64,000 bases of DNA from an uncultured Oscillibacter sp. (GCA_910584995.1 CAJUDW010000001.1:124001-188000); one strand, 5' to 3'; shown: positions 1 to 8,269, counted from the stretch's first letter. A program made the numbers and translations. Notes: generated from the sequence alone by a model not told the origin.

Positions 1-134
1 CCTATGGCGAAGTTACGTCCACCCTCTGCACCTCCCACCAGCGGGACGGCGTGCTGGAAGTGACCCTCTCCGCCGAGTGCGTGGAGGAGATCGGGATACG
101 GACGCCCATTTATACGGAAGAACGACTGGAGTGA
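1..134 (+). CDS. yqfD: 3' end of a YqfD-like sporulation protein (partial)
   Basis: Only the last 43 codons are present, open from the left edge and ending in TGA at 132-134. The tail reads ...EVTLSAECVEEIGIRTPIYTEERLE. The assignment rests mostly on position, because yqfD directly precedes phoH and ybeY in many spore-forming Firmicutes, and on the short EEIG...I signature of the family's C-terminus. YqfD is a membrane-associated sporulation protein of poorly known role. The stop lies 6 bases before the phoH start, so the two are probably cotranscribed. Too little is visible to exclude another family. Confidence 0.6.
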   Translation, partial: YGEVTSTLCTSHQRDGVLEVTLSAECVEEIGIRTPIYTEERLE

Positions 135-140
135 ACAGCT

Positions 141-1115
141 TTGGAACAACGGATCAGCATTGAACGGCTGGAACAGGCCGTGAATATTTTCGGCTCCTTT
201 GACGAGAACATCCGCCTTTTGGAGCAGGAGTTCTCCGTCACCGTGGTGAACCGGGAAGGGGAACTGCGGGTGGACGGCGATCCAGAGAACGTGATGCCCG
301 CCTGCAAGGCCATTCAGGCCCTCCTGACCCTCACCAGCCGGGGGGAGTCCATTGGTGAGCAGAATGTCCGGTATGTCATCGGCCTTGTCCGGGCCGGTAA
401 GGAGCAGCAGATCATGGAACTTACCGGCGACGTGCTCTGCATCTCCGCCAAGGGGCGGCCCATCAAGCCCAAAACCATCGGGCAGAAGGAATATATCCAA
501 TCTGTCCTCCAAAATACCGTCACCATCGGCGTGGGCCCCGCAGGCACCGGCAAGACGTATCTTGCCGTGGCCGCCGCGGTCCAGGCCTTTCGGGACAAGC
601 AGGTAAACCGCATTATCCTGACCCGCCCGGCGGTGGAGGCAGGAGAGCGGCTGGGCTTCCTGCCAGGGGATCTCCAGTCCAAGGTGGATCCCTACCTGCG
701 GCCCCTGTATGACGCCCTCTTCGACATGCTGGGGGCGGAGACCTATCAAAAATACCTGGAACGGGGCAATATCGAGGTGGCCCCCCTGGCCTATATGCGG
801 GGCCGCACCCTGGACGACAGCTTCATTATCCTGGACGAGGCCCAAAACACCTCCCGGGAACAGATGAAAATGTTCCTGACCCGCCTGGGCTTCGGGTCGA
901 AAATTGTCATCACCGGCGATGTGACCCAGATTGACCTGCCTGACGGCAAGCCCTCCGGCCTCAAGGAGGCCATGCGGGTGCTGGCCCGGGTGGAAGGCAT
1001 CGGCATCTGCCGCCTGACGGACGCGGACGTGGTGCGCCACGTGATGGTCCAGCGGATTGTGAAGGCCTACGAGGATTACGAGACCTCCAAAAACGCCAGA
1101 AAGGGGAGACCGTAA
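141..1115 (+). CDS. phoH: PhoH family P-loop ATPase
   Basis: This 324-residue cytoplasmic protein has the PhoH nucleotide-binding core: Walker A GPAGTGKT at about residues 132-139 and Walker B FIILDEAQN about 100 residues later. The N-terminal ~110 residues form the KH-like region usual in long bacterial PhoH proteins. PhoH proteins are ATPases linked to RNA metabolism, often fused or adjacent to RNA-processing genes. Here the stop overlaps the ybeY start (TAATG), which implies translational coupling. The start is TTG at 141, chosen because a GGAG at 128-131 lies 9 bases upstream and no better in-frame start exists. Length is typical. Confidence 0.93.
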   Translation: MEQRISIERLEQAVNIFGSFDENIRLLEQEFSVTVVNREGELRVDGDPENVMPACKAIQALLTLTSRGESIGEQNVRYVIGLVRAGKEQQIMELTGDVLCISAKGRPIKPKTIGQKEYIQSVLQNTVTIGVGPAGTGKTYLAVAAAVQAFRDKQVNRIILTRPAVEAGERLGFLPGDLQSKVDPYLRPLYDALFDMLGAETYQKYLERGNIEVAPLAYMRGRTLDDSFIILDEAQNTSREQMKMFLTRLGFGSKIVITGDVTQIDLPDGKPSGLKEAMRVLARVEGIGICRLTDADVVRHVMVQRIVKAYEDYETSKNARKGRP

Positions 1116-1606
1116 TGGCAAAGCGCCACTATATCCCCGTCACCGCCGACGTACCCGGGGCGGATCAGCGCATCTGCGCCCTCATCCGGAAGGTCATCCG
1201 GGCGGCCCTGCTGTCGGAGGGCCTGACGGCCCCCTGCGAAATCGACGTGCTGCTGACCGGGGACGCGGGCATCCAGGCCCTGAACCGGGAACAGCGGGGG
1301 GTGGACAGCCCCACCGACGTGCTGAGTTTCCCGGAATTTGAACTGTCCCCCGGGGAACTCCCCGATGAGGAGGACGCCGATCCCGGCACGGGGCTGATCC
1401 CCCTGGGGGACATGGTGATCAATCTGGAGCGGGCCGCCGCACAGGCCAAGGAATACGGCCACTCCAACCGCCGGGAACTGGCATATCTGGTGATCCACTC
1501 CGTCCTCCACCTGCTGGGCTACGACCATATGGACGAGGGCCCGGAAAAGGCCCGGATGCGGGAGCGGGAGGAAGCGGTGCTGGAATCCCTGGATCTCCGC
1601 CGGTAG
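1115..1606 (+). CDS. ybeY: Endoribonuclease YbeY (16S rRNA maturation)
   Basis: The 163-residue product carries the zinc-binding signature HSVLHLLGYDHMDE near the C-terminus, which fits the H-x3-H-x5-H pattern of the UPF0054/YbeY metalloprotein family. YbeY is a single-strand endoribonuclease needed for 16S rRNA 3'-end processing and ribosome quality control. The ATG shares its A with the phoH stop. In many spore-formers the next gene would be dgkA or era, but here the following gene is a small unknown protein and then recD2. Confidence 0.95.
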   Translation: MAKRHYIPVTADVPGADQRICALIRKVIRAALLSEGLTAPCEIDVLLTGDAGIQALNREQRGVDSPTDVLSFPEFELSPGELPDEEDADPGTGLIPLGDMVINLERAAAQAKEYGHSNRRELAYLVIHSVLHLLGYDHMDEGPEKARMREREEAVLESLDLRR

Positions 1607-1684
1607 CATCCCCTTTCAGCGCGGCCGCCGCCCCTTTCACACACACCGCCCCCGCTGTCATACACTGGTGCAGAGGTGAAGTGT

Positions 1685-2017
1685 ATGGAAATACTGCAAG
1701 ACGGCGTTATCGCCTTTTTCACCGCCGTAGGCCTGGCCTCCGTGGTCTGGGTTCTGGCGGGGGCCTTTCTCGGGGCGGGACGGCCCATGATCCCCGGCCT
1801 TGCGCTGGTACTGCCCCTGCGGCGGGAGGCGCTGGCCATGGAGTCCGACGTGCGGGAACTGCGCCGCCTCCAGCGGCAGATGCCGGGATCGGTCATCGTC
1901 CTGGCAGACTGCGGGCTGACGGCGGACGCCCGGGCCCTGGCCCAATACCTGGCGGACAAGGAGAAAAACGCCCTGCTGGTAGACGGCCAATCCTGGCAGG
2001 CCGCCGATCTGCTGTAG
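1685..2017 (+). CDS. Small membrane-anchored protein of unknown function
   Basis: This is a 110-residue protein with one hydrophobic segment at about residues 8-32, rich in Val, Leu, Ala and Gly, followed by a soluble basic/Leu-rich part (LRRLQRQMPGSVIVLADCGLT...) that probably lies in the cytoplasm. I do not recognise a family. ATG at 1685 is preferred over the in-frame GTG at 1676, since AGAGGTG at 1672-1678 gives correct spacing for the ATG. It sits 78 bases after ybeY and 70 before recD2 on the same strand and may belong to either unit. Confidence 0.65.
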   Translation: MEILQDGVIAFFTAVGLASVVWVLAGAFLGAGRPMIPGLALVLPLRREALAMESDVRELRRLQRQMPGSVIVLADCGLTADARALAQYLADKEKNALLVDGQSWQAADLL

Positions 2018-2087
2018 GCCGCCGGGGGGATTTTTCCCCAAACGCCGGTTTCCCCGGGGGCACAGATACATAAAAGGAACAAAGGAC

Positions 2088-4286
2088 ATGGAAGAACTGA
2101 CCTGCTGCGCTGGCACCATCCACAGCGTTATTTTTCAAAATGCCGAAAGCGGCTATACGGTCCTGCGCCTCCTGACGGAGGAGGGCGAGGTGATCACCGT
2201 GGTGGGCTGCGTCCCCTGCGCCGCGCCGGGGGAGCGTCTGGTGGCCTCCGGCGTCTGGGAGCAGCACCCCCAGCACGGGGAGCAGCTGCGGGCCTCGGAA
2301 CTGGAACGGACCCTGCCGGAGGATGAGGATGAAATCCTCAGCTATCTGGCCTCCGGCGTGTGCAAGGGCGTGGGGCCCGCCACCGCCCAGCGGCTTGTGG
2401 ATCTTTTCGGGCGGGACACCCTGGACGTTCTGGAGCGGGAACCGGAGCGGCTCTCCACCGTCCGGGGCATTACCGCCAAGAAGGCCCGGGAGATCTCCCA
2501 AAGCTTCTGCCAACACATGGGCCTGCGGCGGCTGATGGCTTTTCTGGCCCAGTACCAGCTGCCGCCGGTGCTGGCTATGCGCCTGCGGCAGCAGTATGGC
2601 GGCGCAGCCCTGGAGATGATTCAGAAAAACCCCTACCTCCTCTCCGGCGACATGTGCGGCGTGGAATTCTCCGTCACCGACGAGATCGCCATGGGCATGG
2701 GCATCGCCGCCGACAGCGACTGCCGGATCCAGGCTGCCGTCACCTTTGAACTGAGCCACAACGAAAACAACGGCCATGTTTTCCTCCCCCGGAACAAGCT
2801 GATCGCCGCCGTTTCCCAACTGCTGGACTGCCCGCCGGAACTGGCGGAAACGGCCCTGGACGGCCTTTTGGAGCAGGAGGCCGTGGTGCAGGAGCGGGTG
2901 GCCAACGTGGACGCCTGCTACCTCCGCCGCCTATGGGAGGCGGAATCCTCTGCCTGCGCCCGGCTGAACCTTCTGCTGGCGGCGGAGGCGGATCAGAGCC
3001 TTCAGGCGGAGCGGGCTGTGGAAGAAATCCAGCGGGAGCAGGGCATTACCTACGCCCCCCAGCAGCGGCAGGCGGTGGAACTGGCAGCCCTGCGGGGCGT
3101 TTTGATCCTCACCGGCGGCCCCGGCACCGGCAAGACCACCACTGTCCGGGGCATTGTGGCCCTCTTCCGGCGGATGGGCCTGGATATGGTGCTGGCGGCC
3201 CCCACCGGGCGGGCCGCCAAGCGCATGAGCGAACTGACGGGCATGGACGCCCAGACCGTCCACCGCCTGCTGGGCATGACCTGGAACGAGGCCACCCAGC
3301 AGGTCACGTTCACCAAAACCGAGAAGGAACCCCTGGAGGCGGACGCGGTGATTGTGGACGAGATGAGCATGGTGGATCTTCCTCTCTTCTCTGCCCTTCT
3401 GCGGGCCCTGCGCCCCGGCACCCGGCTGGTGCTGGTGGGGGACGCGGATCAGCTGCCCTCCGTAGGGGCCGGGAACGTATTTTCGGATCTCATCCGCAGC
3501 GGCAGGATTGAGACCGTCTCCCTCCGGGAAGTTTTCCGCCAGGCGGAGGAATCCGCCATCATCCGCAACGCCCACGCCGTGAATCTGGGCCAGGCCCCCA
3601 ACCTTGCCAGCAACCAGGGGGATTTCTTCTTCCTCTGCCGCCGGGACCCGGAGCGGACGGTTTCCACGGTGGTGGAACTGTGCAAAACCCGCCTGCCGGA
3701 TAAGATGGGGATCCCCATGGATCACATCCAGGTCCTTTCCCCCACTCGGAAGGGGGGCAGCGGCACCATCCGCCTCAACCAGCTTTTGCAGGAGGCCTTG
3801 AATCCCAAATCCCCGGATAAGCGGGAGATCCTGTGGGGCGACCGCCTCTTCCGGGAGGGGGATCGGATCATGCAGACCCGGAACGATTACGACGTGGTCT
3901 GGGAGAAAGCCGACGGCACCGTAGGAACCGGCATGTTCAACGGCGACGTGGGGAAGATCGTCCAGATCGACGCCTCCGGGGAGTGGCTCCAGGTGGATTT
4001 GGACGGCCGCGTAGCCCTCTACGGCGCGGAGCAGCTGAACGAATTAGATCTGGCCTATGCCCAAACCGTCCATAAGGCCCAGGGCAGCGAGTACCGGGCA
4101 GTGGTGCTGGCGGCCATGCCTGCGGCCCAGTCCCTGATGGTGCGGGGGGTGCTCTACACCGCCCTGACCCGGGCACGAGAACTTTTGATCGTGGTGGGCG
4201 ACGACGCGGCCATCCGGGCCATGGCGGCCAACGACCGACAGCAGCGGCGGTATTCCGGCCTCCGGTGGCGTCTGGCCCACACCTGA
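2088..4286 (+). CDS. recD2: RecD2-type ATP-dependent DNA helicase
   Basis: The 732-residue product matches the RecD2 (RecD-like, RecBC-independent) superfamily 1B helicase layout. There is a long N-terminal region with helix-hairpin-helix character (GVCKGVGPATAQRLVDLFG, about residues 90-110), then Walker A TGGPGTGKTTT at about 342-351, motif II DEMSMVD, and a C-terminal UvrD-like part ending with HKAQGSEY and the LYTALTRAR motif. RecD2 unwinds DNA 5' to 3' and acts in replication-fork and recombination repair. ATG at 2088 follows AAAGGA. Length is normal for Firmicutes and no defect is visible. Confidence 0.95.
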   Translation: MEELTCCAGTIHSVIFQNAESGYTVLRLLTEEGEVITVVGCVPCAAPGERLVASGVWEQHPQHGEQLRASELERTLPEDEDEILSYLASGVCKGVGPATAQRLVDLFGRDTLDVLEREPERLSTVRGITAKKAREISQSFCQHMGLRRLMAFLAQYQLPPVLAMRLRQQYGGAALEMIQKNPYLLSGDMCGVEFSVTDEIAMGMGIAADSDCRIQAAVTFELSHNENNGHVFLPRNKLIAAVSQLLDCPPELAETALDGLLEQEAVVQERVANVDACYLRRLWEAESSACARLNLLLAAEADQSLQAERAVEEIQREQGITYAPQQRQAVELAALRGVLILTGGPGTGKTTTVRGIVALFRRMGLDMVLAAPTGRAAKRMSELTGMDAQTVHRLLGMTWNEATQQVTFTKTEKEPLEADAVIVDEMSMVDLPLFSALLRALRPGTRLVLVGDADQLPSVGAGNVFSDLIRSGRIETVSLREVFRQAEESAIIRNAHAVNLGQAPNLASNQGDFFFLCRRDPERTVSTVVELCKTRLPDKMGIPMDHIQVLSPTRKGGSGTIRLNQLLQEALNPKSPDKREILWGDRLFREGDRIMQTRNDYDVVWEKADGTVGTGMFNGDVGKIVQIDASGEWLQVDLDGRVALYGAEQLNELDLAYAQTVHKAQGSEYRAVVLAAMPAAQSLMVRGVLYTALTRARELLIVVGDDAAIRAMAANDRQQRRYSGLRWRLAHT

Positions 4287-4290
4287 CGGG

Positions 4291-4340
4291 GCAGCGGCCC
4301 CCTCGTCCCAAGCCGCGGCTAAGGGGGGACGGGCCGCTGC
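4291..4340 (+). terminator. Hairpin after recD2, possible terminator
   Basis: GCAGCGGCCC (4291-4300) pairs with GGGCCGCTGC (4331-4340), and the inner GTCCC/GGGAC bases extend the stem. The following bases are AAATTCCTT, so the U-tract is poor. It may be a weak terminator or only an mRNA 3'-end stabiliser. Confidence 0.45.
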
Positions 4341-4440
4341 AAATTCCTTATCCACGCATTTTTCCAGCAGCCTGATTTATGGGAAAATTACCCTTTTTCC
4401 CAAAGAAAACCCACGTTTAAGTTACAAATTCGTCGACATT

Positions 4441-4511
4441 TTATCTAAAAATACGATAAAGAAAATTATCTGATTTTCAGATACATATACTCATCAGCAG
4501 GTGATGAGTAT
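4441..4511. promoter_or_regulatory. Cluster of inverted repeats over the XRE gene start (candidate operator)
   Basis: The segment is clearly AT-rich against its surroundings. It contains a perfect 7-bp inverted repeat TATCTGA-TTT-TCAGATA (4467-4483) and a perfect 10-bp inverted repeat ATACTCATCA-GCAGG-TGATGAGTAT (4487-4511). The second repeat covers the Shine-Dalgarno (AGGTGA, 4499-4504) and the first two bases of the ATG at 4510. TTATC/GATAA half-sites also recur at 4441, 4455 and 4466. XRE repressors commonly bind such palindromes at their own promoters. The longer repeat could alternatively be an RNA hairpin that hides the start site. Confidence 0.55.
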
Positions 4512-4758
4512 GCACACAGAAATTTTAAAATACCACCGGATCCGGGATATCCGGATGGACAGGGATCTGACCCAGGCGGAAATTGCGTCCCTGCTCCACG
4601 TCAGCCAAAACACATACGCGCAATACGAATTGGGTATTACACGCTATCCTCTGGACGCGGTGGTCACTTTAGCAAAATATTACAACGTCAGCCTGGACTA
4701 CCTGGTGGGGCTTACCGACGAGCAGACGCCCTATCCCCGGAAACGGCGGAAACCATGA
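4510..4758 (+). CDS. XRE-family (Cro/cI-type) transcriptional regulator
   Basis: This small DNA-binding protein has 82 residues from the ATG at 4510. It has a complete HTH_3 fold: DLTQAEIASLLHVSQNTYAQYELG as helix-turn-helix, then YPLDAVVTLAKYYNVSLDYLVGLT, the standard end of this domain. In-frame GTG 4501 and ATG 4504 lie inside the Shine-Dalgarno, so 4510 is the likely start. The stop overlaps the comF start as ATGA. That tight coupling suggests the regulator controls itself and comF through the palindromes at its start. Confidence 0.9.
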   Translation: MHTEILKYHRIRDIRMDRDLTQAEIASLLHVSQNTYAQYELGITRYPLDAVVTLAKYYNVSLDYLVGLTDEQTPYPRKRRKP

Positions 4759-5426
4759 TCCTGACGGACATTCTTTTAAACCTGTTTTTTCCGCCTAAGT
4801 GCCCTTTCTGCGGCGGGATCCTGGACTGCCCAGGCGTCTGTCCAGCCTGCCGGGCGGATCTTCCCTGGAACCGGGAGGACGCCGTCCTGCGGCCCCTGCC
4901 CGGGGGCCTGCGGTGCGCCGCACCCCTGCGGTACGAGGGCATGGTGCGGGCGGGACTGCTGCGGTTCAAGTTCCAGGGGGCTTCCGGTTCTGCCGGGGCC
5001 TTGGGCGCGCTGCTGGCGGACTGCCTGCTGGCGCAATTCTCCGGCAGCTTCGACACGGTAACCTGGGCACCCGTCAGCCGGAAACGGCTGCAGAAACGGG
5101 GCTACGACCAGGCGGAACTGCTGGCCAGGGCCGTCTGCCGCCGTTGGGGGATCCGGCCTGTGCGGCTGCTGCGGAAGACAGCGGACAACCCTGCCCAGTC
5201 CGGCCTGCCGGGGGACAAGCGCCGGGAAAACGTCCGGAATGTCTACCAGGCGGTGAACCCCGCCAAAATCCGGGGAAAACGGATCCTCCTCATCGATGAC
5301 ATCTGCACCACCGGCAGCACCCTTTCGGAATGTGCCCGGGTTTTGCTGGACGCCGGGGCCGAAACGGTGGCCTGCGAGGCGGCGGCCCACGCCGGGCTCA
5401 AAAAGAAAACGGAAAAAGACAGATAA
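4755..5426 (+). CDS. comF: ComF-type amidophosphoribosyltransferase-like protein
   Basis: The 223-residue protein starts with a Cys-rich zinc-finger-like segment (KCPFCGG, then C-P-G-V-C-P-A-C; Cys near residues 16, 19, 25, 29 and 32). It ends with a phosphoribosyltransferase PRPP loop, ILLIDDICTTGSTLSECA, at about 176-193. ComFC/GntX proteins with this plan are needed for DNA uptake during natural transformation, probably handling incoming single-stranded DNA. No comFA or late competence operon is adjacent; the upstream partner is the XRE regulator. Length is usual. Confidence 0.92.
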   Translation: MILTDILLNLFFPPKCPFCGGILDCPGVCPACRADLPWNREDAVLRPLPGGLRCAAPLRYEGMVRAGLLRFKFQGASGSAGALGALLADCLLAQFSGSFDTVTWAPVSRKRLQKRGYDQAELLARAVCRRWGIRPVRLLRKTADNPAQSGLPGDKRRENVRNVYQAVNPAKIRGKRILLIDDICTTGSTLSECARVLLDAGAETVACEAAAHAGLKKKTEKDR

Positions 5427-5442
5427 TTTAACAAATAATAGG

Positions 5443-5471
5443 TTGCAATCGGTGACAACTGCCAGTATAAT
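5443..5471 (+). promoter_or_regulatory. Sigma-A-type promoter of mreB
   Basis: TTGCAA at 5443-5448 and TATAAT at 5466-5471 are separated by 17 bases. The expected transcript would start near 5478 with a leader of about 65 bases before the mreB ATG. The element lies in the 116-base gap after comF, so mreB appears to be separately transcribed. Confidence 0.7.
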
Positions 5472-5542
5472 ATATCTATTGTGATTGTAACCTGGGAAAC
5501 CGTTTATAATAAACAGAAAGATCAATGAGGTGAAATGCATCC

Positions 5543-6562
5543 ATGTCAAAAGATATCGGCATCGATTTGGGAACCGCTTCGGTTTTGGTATATGTCAAAG
5601 GCAAGGGCATTGTCCTGAACGAACCCTCCGTGGTGGCGCTGGACAAGAACACCGGCAAACTCCTGAAAGTGGGCGCCGACGCCCAGGCCATGCTGGGCCG
5701 CACCCCCGGCAACATTGTGGCTATCCGCCCCCTGCGGGAGGGCGTCATCTCCGATTACGATATGACGGAACGGATGCTGCGGGAATTCATCCATAAGGTG
5801 GCGGGCGTCTCCCTCTTCAAGCCCCGGGTGCTGATCTGCATCCCCTCGGGCATTACGGAGGTAGAGGAGCGCGCCGTGGTAGACGCGGGCATCCAGGCTG
5901 GCGCCCGGAAGGTATACCTCATTGAGGAGCCGGTGGCAGCGGCTATCGGCGCAGGTATCGACATCACCCAGCCGGACGGCCACATGGTGGTGGATATTGG
6001 CGGCGGCACGGCGGACATCGCTGTCATCTCCCTCTCCGGCGTGGTGGAGTCCGCCTCCATCAAGATCGCAGGCGACCAGCTGAACGAAGCTGTGGTGAAG
6101 TATATGCGCCGCAAGCACAACCTGCTGGTGGGCGAGCGCACTGCTGAGGAGATGAAAAAGCAAATCGGCTGCGTGTTCCCCAGGGACCCGGAGGAAACCA
6201 TGGACGTGAAGGGCCGGTGCCTCCTGACGGGCCTTCCCAAGGTGGTCAACGTCACCTCCACGGAGATGATGGACGCTTTTGAGGAGCCGGTAGAGCGGAT
6301 TATGGAGGCCATCCACTCCGTCTTGGAGCGGACGCCCCCGGAACTGGTGGCGGACATCTCCACCAACGGCATCGTCATGACCGGCGGCGGCAGCCTGGTA
6401 TCCGGCTTTGACAAGCTGGTGGCGGCCCGCACCGGTATCCAAACCATCATTGCCGAGGACGCCATTTCCTGTGTGGCCCTGGGCACCGGCAAGAGCCTGG
6501 CGGATCTGAACTCCCTCCAGGACGGCACCATGAATATCTCCCGCCGGAGGCAGATGAACTGA
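5543..6562 (+). CDS. mreB: Rod-shape actin homologue MreB/Mbl
   Basis: The 339-residue protein has the MreB actin fold: phosphate-1 loop IGIDLGTASVLVYVKGKG at the N-terminus, phosphate-2 VVDIGGGTADIAVISLSG, and adenosine motif IVMTGGGSLVSGFD. MreB filaments guide the lateral wall-synthesis machinery under the membrane. GAGGTG lies upstream of ATG 5543. It is a lone gene: mreC and mreD do not follow, which is common for mbl/mreBH-type paralogues, so the exact paralogue cannot be fixed here. Confidence 0.95.
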   Translation: MSKDIGIDLGTASVLVYVKGKGIVLNEPSVVALDKNTGKLLKVGADAQAMLGRTPGNIVAIRPLREGVISDYDMTERMLREFIHKVAGVSLFKPRVLICIPSGITEVEERAVVDAGIQAGARKVYLIEEPVAAAIGAGIDITQPDGHMVVDIGGGTADIAVISLSGVVESASIKIAGDQLNEAVVKYMRRKHNLLVGERTAEEMKKQIGCVFPRDPEETMDVKGRCLLTGLPKVVNVTSTEMMDAFEEPVERIMEAIHSVLERTPPELVADISTNGIVMTGGGSLVSGFDKLVAARTGIQTIIAEDAISCVALGTGKSLADLNSLQDGTMNISRRRQMN

Positions 6563-6571
6563 AAATGAACG

Positions 6572-6606
6572 CAGGCTCCTGCCCGTTTTCCACGGACGGG
6601 AGCCTG
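6572..6606 (+). terminator. Terminator-like hairpin after mreB
   Basis: CAGGCTCC (6572-6579) pairs with GGAGCCTG (6599-6606), with extra CCGT/ACGG pairing inside. A short TTTT follows about 8 bases later. It is probably the end of the mreB transcript. Confidence 0.5.
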
Positions 6607-7051
6607 GAAGCTGTTTTAGAACCTGTATGCACAGGCGCCGAACACCGTCCGAGCCATTTTCGGCCCTGACGCGTGAAAAAATCTTGAAATGCATCCGGTA
6701 TTCCTGGGATTTTTTGCTTTGCAGGGCGGCAAAACCCTCATCTATCCCGCATCCTCTGCCGGCGAATACAGGTTTTTAAAGCGGCCTCCCGTGCAGAAAA
6801 AAGACATTTTATATCTTTCCGCGTGTCAAGAAAGTGGCGTAGCCACTTTCTTGAGAAGGTTTTCTCTTCGCTCAGTGCCTCAATTGTCTGCCTGCGGCAG
6901 ACAATTCCACACTCGCTTTCCGGAAAGTGGTTTTCCTGCATACACGCCGCGGGAAAAATGATTAAACTGTATTTCACGCCTGCGGTCGTAAAACCCCTGG
7001 GGGCTTTTTTTACAGTCTGAAATACGTTTTACATCTTTTTTGAAAATCCCC
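6607..7051. other. Intergenic region between mreB and secG, no convincing gene
   Basis: I see no supported coding sequence here. The open frames at 6689-6961(+) and 6738-6977(-) have low-complexity products and no ribosome-binding site. The region holds two perfect hairpins (6827-6853 and 6882-6906), listed separately. It also holds an 8-bp inverted pair, GTATTTCA and TGAAATAC, enclosing a CCCC/GGGG stem with a run of T near 7005-7012 that may be a small terminator. Confidence 0.5.
6827..6906. repeat. Pair of perfect hairpins, possible mobile or REP-like element
   Basis: CAAGAAAGTGGC-GTA-GCCACTTTCTTG (6827-6853) is a perfect 12-bp inverted repeat with a 3-base loop. AATTGTCTGCC-TGC-GGCAGACAATT (6882-6906) is a perfect 11-bp inverted repeat, also with a 3-base loop. 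A further CTTTCCGGAAAG palindrome lies just downstream. Two such stems 28 bases apart in non-coding DNA resemble a palindromic intergenic element or a small structured RNA. Neither has a T-tract that would make it a terminator. Confidence 0.55.
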
Positions 7052-7080
7052 TTGAAATGGCGGGGGAATTGTGGTAGCAT
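7052..7080 (+). promoter_or_regulatory. Sigma-A-type promoter of secG
   Basis: TTGAAA (7052-7057) and TAGCAT (7075-7080) are spaced by 17 bases, about 46 bases before the secG ATG. The -10 box is imperfect. Confidence 0.5.
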
Positions 7081-7125
7081 AAATATTCGTGAAACGACTT
7101 TCTGAAATGTTGGAGGTTTTTTGAT

Positions 7126-7365
7126 ATGGACACCCTGAAACTCGTCATCACAATTTTGCAGCTGTTGTGCGGCCTTGCCATTATCCTGGTGGTTCTCTTC
7201 CAGTCCGGCAAGAGCGAGGGCCTCTCCGGAGCCATCGGCGGCGTGGCGGATTCCTTCCTGGCCAAGAACAAGGCCCGGACCATGGATGCCAAGCTGGCCC
7301 GCGCCACCAAATGGGTGGGCGCCGTGTTCCTGATCCTGACCCTGGTGCTGCTGATTTTAGGATGA
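7126..7365 (+). CDS. secG: Preprotein translocase subunit SecG
   Basis: This 79-residue membrane protein has two hydrophobic segments (about 5-24 and 57-78) flanking the polar loop FQSGKSEGLSGAIGG, the hallmark of SecG/Sec61-beta-type proteins. It stimulates SecYEG-mediated export. A strong TTGGAGG precedes the ATG. In many clostridia secG is followed by rnr and smpB; here it ends at a strong terminator instead and is a single-gene unit. Confidence 0.93.
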   Translation: MDTLKLVITILQLLCGLAIILVVLFQSGKSEGLSGAIGGVADSFLAKNKARTMDAKLARATKWVGAVFLILTLVLLILG

Positions 7366-7372
7366 GCCTTGC

Positions 7373-7413
7373 AAAAAACACCTCTGCGGAACTGTCCGCA
7401 GAGGTGTTTTTTT
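7373..7413. terminator. Strong bidirectional terminator between secG and the deacetylase gene
   Basis: ACACCTCTGCGGA (7378-7390) and TCCGCAGAGGTGT (7395-7407) form a perfect stem with loop ACTG. A-runs lie on the left and T-runs on the right, so both strands gain a U-tract. It can end secG on the + strand and the convergent deacetylase gene on the - strand. Confidence 0.92.
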
Positions 7414-7451
7414 CTGCCGGAAAGGGACGTCTCCCCTTCTTGGCCGGTCAT

Positions 7452-8162
7452 TCAAGGGTTTCCGGAACGGTACATCACCCCCGGCTGGGGCGTGACGCCA
7501 TTGAGAAGCAGCAGTTCTTCCACTGTTACAAACCAATACCCCTCCGCCTGAAGGGCGTCCACCATCTGAAGGGCCGCCTCCACGGAGGTGGGATAGATAT
7601 CGTGCAGAAGAATGATGGCGTTGTGTCCCACGTTCTCCCGGATGGCCTCCACCACCTTTTTGGTGTCCCGGCTCTCCCAGTCCTTGGGATCCACGGACCA
7701 TTTAACCAGCGGCACCTGAAGCAGGCTCTCCAATTCCTCCTCTACCATGCCGTAGGGCGGGCGTATCCAGTAGTCCCCGTCCCCCAGGATATCCCGGAGA
7801 GCCTCATCCGTCCGGCCCAGTTCCTCCAGGGCTGTCTCGTTGGGGGTGCCTGTCAGCCGCACGTGGCTCCAGGTGTGGTTCCCGATTTGATGCCCCTCGT
7901 TTTTCATCCGTTCCACCAGATCCTCGTTGCCTGCCAGTTCCTCCCCCACCACGAAGAAAGTGGCGCTGGCTCCCCGCTCCAGAAGGCCGTCCAGCAGCTT
8001 TTCCGTAGTGGAGCGGCGGGGGCCGTCGTCAAAGGTGAGGGCCACGTACCGGTTCTCCGACGGAATCTCCGCCGGACCACTGGCCGGCAGGGAAGTCTTT
8101 CCGGCCCGGCCCAGCAGCAGTACGCCGGCGGCCAGCAGGCATAACAACAGCCGTTTCCGCAT
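7452..8162 (-). CDS. Secreted or anchored polysaccharide deacetylase (NodB domain)
   Basis: The 236-residue product has an N-terminal signal sequence (RKRLLLCLLAAGVLLLG) and a carbohydrate esterase 4 / NodB domain. Motif 1 is ALTFDDGP, motif 2 is HQIGNHTWSH (the metal-binding H-x3-H/S pair), and RPPYG is motif 3. These enzymes remove acetyl groups from N-acetylglucosamine or muramic acid in peptidoglycan, or from other glycans, outside the membrane. Conserved metal and catalytic positions look intact. Size and layout resemble PdaA/PdaB-like sporulation or wall enzymes, but the substrate cannot be read from sequence. It is monocistronic and convergent with secG. Confidence 0.9.
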   Translation of the reverse strand: MRKRLLLCLLAAGVLLLGRAGKTSLPASGPAEIPSENRYVALTFDDGPRRSTTEKLLDGLLERGASATFFVVGEELAGNEDLVERMKNEGHQIGNHTWSHVRLTGTPNETALEELGRTDEALRDILGDGDYWIRPPYGMVEEELESLLQVPLVKWSVDPKDWESRDTKKVVEAIRENVGHNAIILLHDIYPTSVEAALQMVDALQAEGYWFVTVEELLLLNGVTPQPGVMYRSGNP

Positions 8163-8269
8163 CTATTTTCATCCCTTCGCATTTTTCCACGATAGTTTGT
8201 GCCGGAAGGCGAAAAATACAGATGTCAAAATTTTCTGTTTCTGTCTGGGGAACAGGGGCGTTCTTCCCG

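Noticed and set aside
6689..6961. 90-codon open frame between mreB and secG
   Set aside because: No ribosome site, runs through two hairpins, and the product is unlike any protein I know.
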